DNA from: Zygaena filipendulae
Lineage: Eukaryota; Arthropoda; Insecta; Lepidoptera; Zygaenidae
NCBI GenBank assembly: GCA_907165275.2
Contig: OU015677.1
Location: 3,844,001 to 3,908,000 of the forward strand
Direction of reading: 5' to 3'
Length of the DNA stretch: 64,000 nt
The notes under the pieces were generated by a model, which did no database searches, was not told the origin of the DNA, and worked only from the letters and a program-made list of their open reading frames with translations. Shown in pieces: positions 33,993-45,096 of this stretch. How positions within the stretch are numbered: position 1 is the first letter of the stretch; the number at the start of each line of letters is the position of its first letter. Made by a program: the position numbers and the translations under genes.

Positions 33993-34169
33993 AAAACAAA
34001 GTCGCTTCCCGCCGTCAGTCTGAATGCTTAGATCTTTATAACTCCGCAACAGATTTTCATACAATTTTCACCAATAGATTCATGAGGAAGATTTATATCT
34101 ATATTGTATCCTGGAATTCCCGCGGGAACTCCGAAATTACCGCAGGTGCAACCGCGGGGGACAGCTAGT
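33993..34169 (+). mobile_element. Helitron
   Basis: AAACAAAGTCGCTTCCCGCC start resembling the copy at 20366, TCACCAATAGATTCATGAGG body, GGTGCAACCGCGGGGGACAG and CTAGT end. Confidence 0.8.
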
Positions 34170-34297
34170 GATTCTATATAGGTACGTGAGTACTTATCCA
34201 TAACCGATCTTCATCTTTCATCAATCCGTGACCCGGATTACAGACCTTCGAAACCGATTATATAATTATGTATAATAATAGGTAAGTATTTATAATG

Positions 34298-34625
34298 AAT
34301 GGGGATGTGGACTACTTTTGAAAAAAAATTCTAATTAGACCGTCAGTTAGAAAATAAAAAACAATAGACACGTATTTTTTGCTTTTTCAAATAAATTAAA
34401 ATATACAGAGATAATGCGCATTAAAGTTTAGGGTGAGGAGGTCGTGACGTCACTAACCGCTAAAACCGCCATACAAACTGTCAGAATAGTGACGTCACGC
34501 GAAATTTCAACTCAATATATCGCCGTTACTTTTTGATTACGTAAAAAAAGAAAAAATACTTGTTCAATATTTTTTAATAATCTACAAGACGGACTAAAAA
34601 ATAAAAATTAGTCAACATGCCCATT
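34298..34625 (-). mobile_element. TGACGTCA MITE, copy F
   Basis: Inverse orientation: AATGGGGATGTGGACTAC to TAGTCAACATGCCCATT. Both TGACGTCA sites are intact, and the flanking TIRs are complete. Confidence 0.9.
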
Positions 34626-34782
34626 ATCGGTAGGTAATGACTTTGGCTTCATGACTTTGTATATTGAAAAAGCCTATGAGAATTATATAAAAAATGTATA
34701 CGTAACTTCAGAATTCTTTTGAGACATCCGGAAATCTTTTCTTAACTTTTCAGCTTTTTAGGTTAAACTACCCGTTCTTGGC

Positions 34783-34946
34783 GTCACGCCTTCACGCCTT
34801 TCACGCCTTCTCTGATCAGCCGATCATCATGAAATTTTGCATAAACTTTGTCAGGGGTACAGAAAAGGACACAGGGTATTTTTTACCCCGGAATTCCGGC
34901 GGGAACTCCGAAATTAACGCAGGTGAAACTGCGGGGAACAGCTAGT
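34783..34946 (+). mobile_element. Helitron
   Basis: TCACGCCTTCTCTGATCAGC, CAGGGGTACAGAAAAGGACA, GGTGAAACTGCGGGGAACAG and CTAGT end. The 5' terminus is replaced by unrelated sequence. Confidence 0.8.
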
Positions 34947-35352
34947 ATGCGATAACAAAAAGTAGGAAGAACACAGCTCAGCATCGGGAACCGTTCCTGT
35001 TTCTTGTCCGCTGTGTTTTCATAACAATATTTATTTAATAGATAATTTAGTAGATAAAGTTATAAGTATAATTTTTTTTTTAAGTGAGACTGTAATCTTA
35101 AGTTACATTTTTATACAATTATTATTATATTATCTAACTTAAAACACGTTTACAAAATGATAAGATTTTTGTACTTAAGTTAAATAGGCACGTTGTTCAT
35201 AATGAACTAAGTAGGTAGGTACGTAGTTATTTTAAAGGTAATGTTTAAAATTTTATTCTACACAATATGCAATGTAGATATTTAGTAATTTTCAGGGTTA
35301 AAAACATTAGGGTTAAAAAAACTTTTTGGTTAATTAGAAGTAGTAATCCTTA

Positions 35353-35590
35353 GTACTATAATAAATGCGAATGTGAGTTTGTTTGTTTGTTACGCTTTCA
35401 AACGATCATCATGAAATAGGATACTTTTATCCCGAAATTTCTGATGAAACTTAAAAACTACTGAACGGATTTTAAAGTGGTTTTCATCAATAGATAGAGT
35501 GATTGAAGAGGAAGGTTTATACGTATAGTTTATCCTGGAATTCCCGCGGGAACTCCGAAATTAACGCGGGTGAAACCGCAATAAACAGGT
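35353..35590 (+). mobile_element. Helitron with divergent middle
   Basis: 5' TACTATAATAAATGCGAATG, GTTTGTTTGTTACGC, then an alternative middle (AAACTACTGAACGGATTTTA). The 3' hairpin half is GCGGGTGAAACCGCAATAAA. The terminal CTAGT is lost. Confidence 0.75.
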
Positions 35591-36302
35591 ATTTTTTTAA
35601 TAAAATCATCCACACATTTTTTATTATAATATCTAACATAAAAACAAATATTAAGCGCAAACATATTTAAGTAGATTAGAGTTTTTAAGACATGATGTAT
35701 TACAATGTTTACAAGATGATAAGCTACACTGTACCTTGCCCTTATTCACTATGACCAACAACATTCCTTGTCCATAACGCGCGTCCTAAAAACGCATTTC
35801 CAAACGTTCTAGATGCCAAGATATTAGAAATTATTATTCTTTATGCCATAAGAAACGTTGTAAATGTATTTTTTTTTACAGTAAAACTTCTTTGATTACG
35901 AGGGAAAGACAGTTTTTGCGGCGTCTTATCTTAGCGCGGCGTGTTATGGTCATAGTGAATAAGGGCCCTGATTCATATTACGTGTCGCTTAAGGGCGCCC
36001 TGTCGTTCTTATTTTATCAAAGAATAAATGTTTTTATGACGCTTAAGAGCGCCCTGTTATTCCTATTTTATCAAAAACTTGTTTTTTTTTTCACCTTACT
36101 TAGTTAATACGGTGTTCGTAATTAAATACGTAAGTATATTTTCCACACAATGAATATGTATAGATATCCATTTTATTTTATAAGATTTTAATATTGAAAG
36201 ACATCATATAACTTTTTGGTTATTCAGAAGTAGATAGTAATTTAATGTATATTTGTATCTGTTTATTCTCCATTTAAATAAATAAATAAATTTATACTAA
36301 TT
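35591..36302. other. No gene seen; internal near-repeat
   Basis: CTTAAGGGCGCCCTGTCGTT (about 35989) and CTTAAGAGCGCCCTGTTATT (about 36042) form a degenerate ~53-bp direct repeat, each followed by TTATTTTATCAAA-like sequence. Nothing else recognised. Confidence 0.5.
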
Positions 36303-36679
36303 ACTAGCTGTCCCGTGCGGTTTCACCCGCGGTAATTTCGGAGTTCCCGTGGGAATTTCGGGATTAAAAGTACCTACCCTATCTCACTCAGACTACCGTA
36401 ACTTCCTATAAGTGAAAGAATTTCCAAAATCGGTTCAGTAGATCCTAAGATTACAACCTCAAAAACCCCGGATTCCCGCGGGATTCCGGGATAAAAAATC
36501 CCCTAGGCCAATCAGGATCACTGTAGCTTCTCATAAGTGAAAGAATTTTCAAAATCGGTTCATTAGATCCAGAGATTACCCCCTACCTACAGCCTCATAA
36601 ACTCACAAACTTACAATTCACAAACTCACAATTCACAAACTCACAAATCACAAACTCACAATATGATATTAGTATAGAT
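36303..36679 (-). mobile_element. Helitron with duplicated body module
   Basis: ACTAGCTGTCCCGTGCGG terminus. Two successive copies of the CCGGGAT...AAGTGAAAGAATTT...GATCC module are followed by a short tandem of TCACAAACTCACAAT, then the ATATGATATTAGTATAGAT 5' end. Confidence 0.82.
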
Positions 36680-36775
36680 TATGCACATAAGTACCTACCT
36701 ACCTCAATACATAAGTATTTTAAAATTTCACAATGCATTAGTAACAGGATAGCTGTACACAGACAAACATGTTTG

Positions 36776-36858
36776 TGTACTTTGCCGATAGTGAACTTCG
36801 CATCACAATTGTAAGGCTGCGGTCTGAAGGTGCGGGTTTGAATCCCGGCGATTCTCAA
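36776..36858 (+). other. Possible tRNA-derived SINE relic (B-box-like)
   Basis: GGTGCGGGTTTGAATCCCGG resembles a tRNA T-arm/B box with a 4-bp stem, about 45 nt after a weak A-box-like GCCGATAGTGAAC. The acceptor stem does not pair, so it is not a functional tRNA. Confidence 0.25.
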
Positions 36859-37014
36859 AACGACTGACATTAAATAACATAGGCTTAATATTTTTGAAGT
36901 GAAAACTTCTCTAGCAACGTTGGGATTTTAAAATCGATATTTCGAATAAATAAATAAATAAAATCGATGAAACGAAAAAGCGGCACTAAAAAGAGAGAAC
37001 GAGAAATTTGAATT

Positions 37015-37153
37015 AGCATTTAACTAATTAAGTTACCTCTCATTAAATGCCAATTTACATTAATTTTCTGAACATCTCTGATTGCGGCAATTTTGTTTTA
37101 AAAATCCATACTTAACTAAGTAATCATTAAAGTCGACTCTGAGTGCGGCCGTA
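37015..37153 (-). mobile_element. Fold-back TTA-type MITE, truncated copy P1
   Basis: Half of the near-palindromic element seen in full at 44047. It carries TTAAATGCCAATTT/ACATTAATTTTCTGAAC, CTGATTGCGGCAATTTTG and the outer AGTCGACTCTGAGTGCGG end. The other arm is missing. Confidence 0.8.
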
Positions 37154-37889
37154 AGACAAGTTTCGGATTTTTTAAATTAACTAATAGAGTGGTATAATAT
37201 TAATATAATAAGGTTTAAAAGGTTTTTAAGTTAATTTCTTTTTTTATTAGATAATCTATAATTATTTCTTCTTTATCAAAACAATGATTCTTACATCATT
37301 TTAGAACTTATGTTCCACGATTTTGACACAATTTAACTAAATACATATTTACAGAAATATTTATTAAGCATTTATACACCAATATGGTGAAAGCTTTACC
37401 GTCCAGAGAGCTTTTAGCACTTTTTATCGGTGTATTAATACGCATTGGATAACGCGCCGACGTGTGAAGACTCGCTAAAAAATTTTAAGATAGACAATAC
37501 AGAGGTACTGAACACTTTGAATAATATAAGATTTTATTAATTATCTGGCAACATTCGTTTTTGCCATTTAGTGAGTGACTATAGCATTTTTTACCAGTCA
37601 CAGTTTTGTTAAAACGTTCATTATTTATTGTCTTATAATAATCAAAAGGATCGGGTCTCGGAGCACAGAACCGCTTGGAAATATTGACTTTGTACTGGAC
37701 CGAGCGAGCCGAGCGAGCGTAGCAAGCGTGCCGCGGCAGCGGTCGCCGATGCGACAAAAACAAAAATAGGTTTCGAATGGAATTATAAAATCTGCTTGGA
37801 AAGCTACGTCGACTAACTATATGTTTACAAAAACAAATTTTAATTTGGAAGATTAATCACTTTCACCAGCTTCGTTGGTGTAATATATA
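37154..37889. other. No gene seen
   Basis: AT-rich, with a GC-rich patch at 37700-37750 containing CCGAGCGAGCCGAGCGAGCG. Opposed 64- and 92-codon frames here are not supported. Confidence 0.5.
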
Positions 37890-38070
37890 TATACACTTTC
37901 TGTCCCCCGCGGTTTCATGTTCTGTAATTTTAAAGTTCCCGCGGGAATTCCAGGATGAACTATAAATATAAACCGTCCTCATAAATCACTCTATCTATTA
38001 GTGAAAACCGCATGAAATTCCGTTTTGTAGTTTTTGAGTTAATTGCAAACAAATAGACAAACGAGTCGGA
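37890..38070 (-). mobile_element. Helitron, eroded
   Basis: TCTGTCCCCCGCGGTTTCAT end, TTCCCGCGGGAATTCCAGGA module, AATCACTCTATCTATTAGTG and TTGAGTTAATTGCAAACAAA. Both termini are decayed. Confidence 0.7.
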
Positions 38071-38433
38071 GAACTTTGTTTAATATCATATACCTTCTCG
38101 TATATTATACAGTAGGTAGGTATAGGTGTACTAAGTTTCATGTGAAATTTACTCGTCCATTAGCGGATGTTACGAAACGTCAAACAAACTTGGCCGGGCG
38201 TGTTTGGACGGACGGACAGACAACGGGGCGCGGACGGAAATAGGAGTTTACATTTACACAGGCTATCTAGACTGTTCTAGACTTTAAATATCTATAATTT
38301 GAATTTTTTTTATAATATAGGCACTTCATAGCGCACCCTTTTAATTATTTATACACTTGCTGTTCCTCGCAGTTTCACCCGTGTCAGTTTCGGAGTTCCC
38401 ACGGGAATTCCGGAACAAAAAGCAACCTATTTC

Positions 38434-38992
38434 CTCAGACCAAATTAAAACTAAAGACGGAACGTCTCGAACAACGAAGTGAAGCCGGTTGCGTATGCAT
38501 GTGGTGATTAGGAAAGTGCCACAACAATAGGGATGTGGACTACTTTTGATAATCAAAATTCTAATTAGTCCGTCAGTTAGAAAATAAAAAAACAATAGAC
38601 ACGTATTTTTTGCTTTTTTAAATAAATTAAAATATACAGAGATAAAGCGCATTAAAGTTTAGGGTGAGGGGCTCGTGACGTCAATAACCCTAAAACCGCC
38701 ATACAAACTGTCAGAATAGTGACGTCACGCGAAATTTCAACTCAATAACGTATATCGCCGTTATTTTTTGATTACGTAAAAAAAGAAAAAATACGTGTCC
38801 AATATTTTTTAATAATCTACAAGACGGACTAAAAAATAAAAATTAGTCCACATGCCCTGCCCATTCCCAGGAATGGTGTATTTTTCTTGTAAGTGTGTGC
38901 GTGTTTCTGTGTACGTGCACGGCGTGGTGTCTGTTTCCGGGCTTCACTTGTTTGTTCTACGCGTTCCGTCTTTAGTTTTTATTTGGTCTGAG
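38434..38992. mobile_element. TIR element with 8-bp target duplication (hAT-like)
   Basis: Inverted termini CTCAGACCAAAT, then AAAACTAAAGACGGAACG on both sides. Flanked by identical CCTATTTC at 38426-38433 and 38993-39000. An 8-bp duplication is characteristic of the hAT superfamily. There is no transposase. It is itself interrupted by MITE copy G. Confidence 0.8.
38524..38865 (-). mobile_element. TGACGTCA MITE, copy G
   Basis: CAATAGGGATGTGGACTAC to AGTCCACATGCCC(TGCCC)ATT. One of the two CRE-like palindromes is altered (TGACGTCAATAACC). The ~100-codon minus-strand frame in it also occurs in other copies and is not a gene. Confidence 0.9.
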
Positions 38993-39053
38993 CCTATTTC
39001 ATGATGATTGGTTGAGCCGTTAAGGCGTGAAAACGTAACAAACAAACGAACTT

Positions 39054-39480
39054 TCAGAAAAGTTTCTGTTAAGTGACCACTTTAAAGTAGGACCTAATTT
39101 TGTTGCCTCTATATTTCCAAATTATCCAATTTAGGTATCTTTACTTATTTCTCTTTTTCTTCAAAATGGAATTGTTTACTTACCATCCTTATTTTATACT
39201 TTTAAGCGACATACCTATTGTTAGTCAAAAAAAAATAATAAGGTGGTTTGTAAAACTGTAGGAGAAATTGAATATGTACCAAAAATGACAATTTTCATTG
39301 GTTAGCTTTTCGAAACACATTATAAATATTCAAGAAAAGATATGGTCTAATTATTTAAGAAATACCTTACACTCTTCTTTGGCCATCAGTCGACAAAAGT
39401 GGGAAAGCAACGAACAATTTCAGCAAACGAATGATTTTTTGAAGGGTATACAAAATGGCGGCTGGCTTGTGACTGCAGCA
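39054..39480. other. No gene seen
   Basis: AT-rich; the 75-codon plus frame at 39298 runs into the MITE and has no recognisable domain. Confidence 0.5.
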
Positions 39481-39481
39481 G

Positions 39482-39814
39482 CAATAGGGATGTGGACTAC
39501 TTTTGATAATCAAAATTCTAATTAGTCCGTCAGTTAGAAAATAAAAAAACAATAGACACGAATTTTTTGCTTTTTTAAATAAATTAAAATATACAGAGAT
39601 AAAGCGCATTAAAGTTTAGGGTGAGGGGGTCGTGACGTCACTAACCGCTAAAACCGCCATACAAACTGTCAGAATAGTGATGTCACGCGAAATTTCAACT
39701 CAATATATCGCCGTTATTTTTTGATTACGTAAAAAAAGAAAAAATACGTGTCCAATATTTTTTAATAATCTACAAGACGGACTAAAAAATAAAAATTAGT
39801 CCACCAGCACATTG
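39482..39814 (-). mobile_element. TGACGTCA MITE, copy H
   Basis: CAATAGGGATGTGGACTAC to AATTAGTCCACCAGCACATTG. One TGACGTCA is intact; the other is mutated to TGATGTCA. Confidence 0.9.
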
Positions 39815-40150
39815 CATGCATTAGACATAGACAATTAGACATGTACCACCATTGTACCATCCACCAACACCCGAGAAAAAAGTTTGACTTAACTCGTTCA
39901 CAACAACACCAAAGATATTGTACAAACAATAATTTACAACAATAGCGGTGCGTCCGGTGATTGAAAGATTTCGTTGTAAAACGCGCAAAATGTCGGGCAA
40001 TTCGTGAGAATCATGCATCTCTAATGATAGTAATTCGTTTCTGAGATTCTTGTGTTCGGAAGTTTCGGGAAGTTCGCTAATAAACTTTGTCGCGCGACTT
40101 TGTCTAGGTACCTAAGTAAGTAGGTTTATGACGAATATCGGTGTTTAGAT

Positions 40151-41250
40151 GGGAACGGACGCACTGGTCCCCTGAAATTCGCACCCTGTGCGCACTCGTC
40201 CCCTCAAATGTTTGAGGTTGCCATTGGTCCCCTGATCTATACTTTATTTTATCTACACTAATGTTGTAACATTCTACTTATGTTTCCAATACTTGACTTA
40301 TAATTACTACTGTTATAGCGCAGACAACAAAACACTCAATTTAAGCAATTTCACGTGATGGTATAATATCCACATCGATTTCGTAAAATCTCATTATAAC
40401 ATCAATAAAACGCGACCAACTTGATTGCAGGGCCAATCAGATTGGTCGCGTTTTATTGATGCGCGCAGCTGCGCTCTCATTGGTTAGATTTTAATGGCGG
40501 CAAAATCACTGTGACAATACACGTACGCGTGAATTTAATTTAATGCTTTTACTCTTGTTGTTTGATTAATTGCATTAGTGAAGATAAAGTAGTGTATGCA
40601 ACTGCATATAACACGGGTATTAAAACACGAGTGTGAGTTTATGAAACGAGCGCAGCGAGCATTATATGACAGTTGCATAAACTACTATTAAAATCTTATT
40701 TCCTATTCATTCTACTAATTCAGATGTTGTCTTTCGGCTTCTGTGGTTGTGGTACATTCGCGCACTAAAGGTAAAAATATTAATATATAATAATACTTAT
40801 TATAACTATGTAAATATCATATTTATTTCATATCACAGATAATTAGTTTAAAAATAATTATTATTGAGAATCAGTCTTCTAGGAAACAAACGATTCGGTT
40901 TTTGTACTTTTTAAACTTATGTACCTACCTATATAAAGATATTAACAAATCAAATATCGTGCACATCAATCACATTCACAAACAATAAACCAAATATCAA
41001 CATCTTTATCAACAATAATATTCTGTTCACGAATGTACTATGACAACGCTTTTTATTGCAAAAACTATGGCTATTTCTCTATCAGGGAACCAATAGGCAC
41101 CTGAAAAGGTGCCGAATCTATAATTTTTGGTCCAGAGGATGAGTAAAATAAATATATTTTTTTAAAAACTTGACTGGGGACCTATACAGGGGCCGAATCT
41201 ACAACTTTTATTCCGGAGGACGAATATTAGGGGGCCAGTACCGACCCGTT
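40151..41250. mobile_element. Possible 1.1-kb TIR element, unclassified
   Basis: Imperfect inverted ends: AACGGACGCACTGGTCCCCT at 40154 and, inverted from 41250, AACGGGTCGGTACTGGCCCC; both continue to ATTCG. Subterminal CTGGTCCCCTGA/TTGGTCCCCTGA repeats lie near the left end and related GGGGACC/GGGGCCGAATCT words near the right. No coding frame. Contains the perfect hairpin at 40400-40461. Confidence 0.5.
40400..40461. repeat. Perfect 20-bp inverted repeat
   Basis: CATCAATAAAACGCGACCAA at 40400-40419 is exactly inverted at 40442-40461 with a 22-bp spacer. Confidence 0.9.
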
Positions 41251-41377
41251 TAGTTATCCTACAAAGGTTTTTTAACACCTTTAAAAAAAACTTAAATGGA
41301 AAAATTGTAGGTAGGTATATTACTTAAATAATTAATTAATTGTAATTTCCTCTTTCTCATAAATCTGTCCACTCAAA

Positions 41378-41535
41378 GGATGCCTGGGAGAGATCGCTTT
41401 AAGCGATAAGGCCGCCTTTTTTATACCTTTTAAGTAAAATTTAAGAAAATTTGTAAACACTTTTTTTTGTTAGTTTGGTGTACCTACCTACAATAAAGAG
41501 TTTATCTATGTATCTATCTCAATAAATAAATAAAA
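41378..41535 (+). mobile_element. Non-LTR retrotransposon 3' end
   Basis: GCCTGGGAGAGATCGCTTTA and AGCGATAAGGCCGCC, then a T-rich stretch, CAATAAAG (AATAAA at 41492-41497) and a short repetitive tail. This non-coding 3' end is common in Lepidoptera; the coding part is absent. Confidence 0.65.
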
Positions 41536-41540
41536 TAATA

Positions 41541-42563
41541 CTTAGTAAGATTCATAAAATACTATAGGAAATGAACCTTGAGGAATTTGTAAATAATGAA
41601 TCATTTATAGGAATCATCGCTATCATCTTGTTTGCGAGAGAAAAAACCAACAAATTCCAAAAATCTTTGTTTACGTAATAGGCCAACCCGTTACCGTCAT
41701 AAACGCTAACAAAACAAAAAAAAACCCAAAACAAACGAAACAGCTCAAAAACGATTGCGACAGCAAATATTCATGCAAAATTGAATCCTAACGCCTTCTG
41801 ACAGTACCGAAATAGAGACGTAAATATCAATAAAAAAAAAATTGACGAATCTTGAATCAACAAAGCATAAATTCTAAAAACAACTTTACAATAGTTTTTA
41901 TTGTTCAGTAATGTATTACTTTCTACCTTTCTTTTAACCCGTTATAGAAAGTCCTTTTTTTATCTACAATACGGGACAGGCAAAGAAGGGTTTATGACTT
42001 AATTATGCCAAAATAATTCTGTTATTTTGTAAAGTTTTATTTATGTGCTGCTTATTTGCATCATTGTAGTTCTTTTTTTTATGCATTTCTTTTATGATAC
42101 ATGAAATGCAATATTGAAGTTTTCTATAAAATTGCCGACATACCTTTTTAAAACTAACCCAAAAGGCAGAATCACTACTATATTGTGTAATAAAATTATG
42201 TGTTCACGATTTTTTAGAGGTTATGTGACCAATTTTTATGATTATTTTACTGAGGTTTGCCTACTCTATGGGGCTTTAGAAATAATAATATTATTTTAAC
42301 GGGTTTACCTGTAATGTCTGTTGAAATTCGTAGCAAGATGACTTCAACTACAAAAAGAGGTTTTCAATTCGTTTGTATAAAGTAAACCAATTTTTATATA
42401 TTTTTATCTATACATAAGTATATATATATATCTTTACTAATATTATAGAGAATATAATATAGTTATAAGAAAAGAAATTCGGTATCATATTTTATGTTTG
42501 ATTGCAATGGATAAAGTCAAAAAATATTTAATGGTTTAAAAAAATCATTGATAAGTTGCAGTG
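41541..42563. other. No gene seen
   Basis: About 1 kb of AT-rich DNA with no recognised family. Confidence 0.5.
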
Positions 42564-42654
42564 TTCCTGAGTGACATAGAGTACCTACTTTTATCCCGGA
42601 ATTCCCTCGGAAACTCTGAAATTAATGCGAATGAAACCGAGGGGATCGACTAGT
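42564..42654 (+). mobile_element. Helitron 3' half
   Basis: GTGACATAGAGTACCTACTT, CCCGGAATTCCCTCGGAAAC, ATGAAACCGAGGGGATCGA and CTAGT. The hairpin is the GGGGATCGACTAGT variant also present in the triplicated segment. Confidence 0.78.
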
Positions 42655-43432
42655 AATATACTTCATTCGGTGATTTTTAAACTTTACTGCTCTCCATTTT
42701 ATGTAAGTACGTTTAATTTTTTTTGCTAGAAATTTTTTTAGATAAAAGTTGAAAACAGTAGTTTCAAACAAATGATAAAATAATTTATACCTACCTATAC
42801 ATATAAAAATTTGATCAATAGTGTGTTTCTGCCGCCAAAGACGTCATCTGACACATTCTGCTGTTCCATTTTCGAAAAACAATAGATTCGTTATTTTATA
42901 GCGGCAACTCTACAATATCAAGTTAAAAAATATGAAACATACTCTATATTTTTAGGGTTAAGGTTCAATTCGTAATGTCAATATATAAGTTGAAAAGAAA
43001 GAGTATGTTTGTATTTCAAATAATAATAAATAAAATGTGTAAGATGACGCATGCGTGGCGGGCGACAAGCGAAAGAACAATCGGTTTAGTCTTGGTCTTG
43101 CCAGTTGCTACGCTGAGAAAAATAAATGTTTTCTCACTTTAATGTTTAAACAAAATTCCTTTTGGGGTGACCACAATTTATTCTTTAAACTTACAACCAG
43201 TATAAATTCTACAAAACAAATCTAATCAAATATTCTTTATTATTACCAGAATCAGAAAATGAAATACACGATGAGGTAATTACAACAGGCAACAAAGGGC
43301 GACGTTATTGTTTAAAAGCGATTTCTTCCAGGCAACGTATAGGTACGACTATACCTAACTAAAATAACATAAAAATAAAAATTACCATTAAAAAAAATTA
43401 AAATATACACTACAGTATAACAGAGGGAAATT
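42655..43432. other. No gene seen
   Basis: Unassigned AT-rich DNA. Confidence 0.5.
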
Positions 43433-44040
43433 CAAATTCAAAATTCAAAAGCTATTTATTACTTAGGATTGGTTACAATCACTTGTAATCGTCAGCAGGT
43501 TCTTAGAACTATAAATTACCGTCAGTTCGGAATACGTCCTCTGCTGAGAAGAACTAACAAGAAACTCAGCAGCGCTGTCTTTTAATGATCATACTTATAA
43601 ACTAGGAGAACAAAAAATAGTAATTGGATAGAGCAATTCATTCCCAAACGTCTGTATCATTTAAATAGTAAATAATAATGTTAATGTTAATGTTAATGTT
43701 AATGTTAATGTTAATGTTAATGTTAATGTTAATGTTAATGTTAATGTTAATGTTAATGTTAATGTTAATGTTAATGTTAATGTTAATGTTAATGTTAATG
43801 TTAATGTTAATGTTAATGTTAATGTTAATGTTAATGTTAATGTTAATGTTAATGTTAATGTTAATGTTAATGTTAATGTAAATGTTGAAATAAAGAAAAT
43901 AAAATAAAATAGTCTACTATGCTTTATCGCGTAATCTGTGTTTAATAAGTGTCTTGAATTTATTAATTGACAAATTAATTACTTCATTTGGGAGTTTGTT
44001 GTAAAAGTGTATACATTGTCCTTTAAAGGACAATGTAGAG
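43433..44040 (-). pseudogene. LINE (Jockey/CR1-like) 3' end, split by a hexamer array
   Basis: The minus-strand frame at about 43922-44036 reads CIHFYNKLPNEVINLSINKF, then KTLIKHRLRDKA, then stops. This is the typical C terminus of insect Jockey/CR1-type reverse transcriptases. The 3' UTR continues at 43440-43620 (minus-strand TTCTTCTCAGCAGAGGACGT) and ends in a TTTTGAATTTTGAATTT tail. A (TTAATG)n array separates the two parts, and TAG TAG follows RDKA, so it is dead. Confidence 0.75.
43678..43880. repeat. (TTAATG)n hexanucleotide array
   Basis: About 34 perfect units with no visible interruption until the last. The plus-strand open frame (Met-Leu)n is a translation of it, not a gene. The lack of mutations suggests recent expansion. 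Confidence 0.97.
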
Positions 44041-44046
44041 ATCTTA

Positions 44047-44283
44047 CCGCCGCACTCAGAGTCGACTTTAATGATTACTTAGTTAAGTATAGATTTTTAA
44101 AACAAAACTGCCGCAATCAGAGACGTTCAGTAAATTAATGTTAATTGGCATTTAATGAGATGTAACTTAATTAGTTTAATGCCAATTAACATTAATTTAC
44201 TGAACGTCTCTGATTGCGGCAGTTTTGTTTTAAAAATCTATACTTAACTAAGTAATCATTAAAATCGACTCTGAGTGCGGCTG
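44047..44283. mobile_element. Fold-back MITE with TTA duplication, copy P2
   Basis: Near-perfect 237-bp palindrome: outer CCGCCGCACTCAGAGTCGAC, inner CTGCCGCAATCAGAGACG and TTAATGTTAATTGGCATTTA, all mirrored. Flanked by TTA at 44044-44046 and 44284-44286. A 3-bp TTA duplication points to PIF/Harbinger. It sits at the broken 5' end of the LINE fragment. Confidence 0.88.
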
Positions 44284-44859
44284 TTAGACTTAGAAGTTTA
44301 TGTGTTTGGAAGGCATTAGGAAATTATTTTAACGATAGGTACACTGTACAGTGAATTTAAAACAGTTTTTGTAATCCACAGCACACCTTATATTTTTCAG
44401 TAGAACAAAGATCCCGAGGAATATTAAGCGTTTTAATTTTTTACCTATTTTCCAGTAGACAAAAAAAAATGCATTTTTCCGGTTAAAAATCTCGAAATAT
44501 GGTGACCACACGCTCCGCGCAAGACGAGACGTGTAAACCAATGTTTTATGATCACAAACCACTACTGTGTGAATTCACGGATGTACATACGTACCTACAT
44601 GAGCGTTGAAACATTGTAAATACTTGTTTTATAACATTTCAAACCGTCTGAGTAACTCGCACATTTTCGCAGTAAAGTTGATGTATAAATGCAATAGGTG
44701 GAAAAAAACTTGTAATGTTTGTGGGTACTTGGTACCTTATATTTTATTTAAAAAAAAAGCTTCAATTTCCGGATAGTTGGATATTAACTACTTAATATAT
44801 ATAATATTTTTTTTATTGAATCTTCAAGGTAGGTAAGTACACATAATAGTTAAGTCTAA
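44284..44859. other. No gene seen
   Basis: AT-rich DNA between two copies of the fold-back MITE. A 77-codon minus frame is not supported. Confidence 0.5.
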
Positions 44860-45096
44860 CGGCTGCACTCAGAGTCGACTTTAATGATTACTTAGTGAAG
44901 TATAGATTTTTAAAACAAAACTGCCGCAATCAGAGACTTTCAGTAAATTAATGTTAATTGGCATTTAATGAGATGTAACTTAATTTGTTAAATGCCAATT
45001 AACATTAATTTATTAAACTTGTCTGATTGCGGCAGTTTTGTTTTGAAAATCTATACTTAACTAAGTAATCATTAAAGTCGACTCTGAGTGCGGCGG
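44860..45096. mobile_element. Fold-back TTA-type MITE, copy P3
   Basis: Same 237-bp length as P2. The left flank reads TAA and the right TTA, so the duplication is imperfect or shifted. CRE-like sites are absent. Confidence 0.88.

Larger units (their letters stand above)
38353..39053 (-). mobile_element. Helitron interrupted by a hAT-like element
   Basis: Left part 38353-38433 (CTTGCTGTTCCTCGCAG, TTCCCACGGGAATTCC). Right part from 38993 (CCTATTTCATGATGATTGGT, GCGTGAAAACGTAACAAACA). The break lies at the CCTATTTC duplication described for the insert. Confidence 0.8.

Noticed and set aside
38341..38652. Minus-strand frame starting MRFISVYFNLFKKAKN and similar frames at 39367 and 62285
   Set aside because: The same peptide recurs because it is encoded by each TGACGTCA MITE; degraded differently in each copy and not a transposase.
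43678..43881. Plus-strand (Met-Leu)n open frame of 67 codons
   Set aside because: Translation of the (TTAATG)n array.
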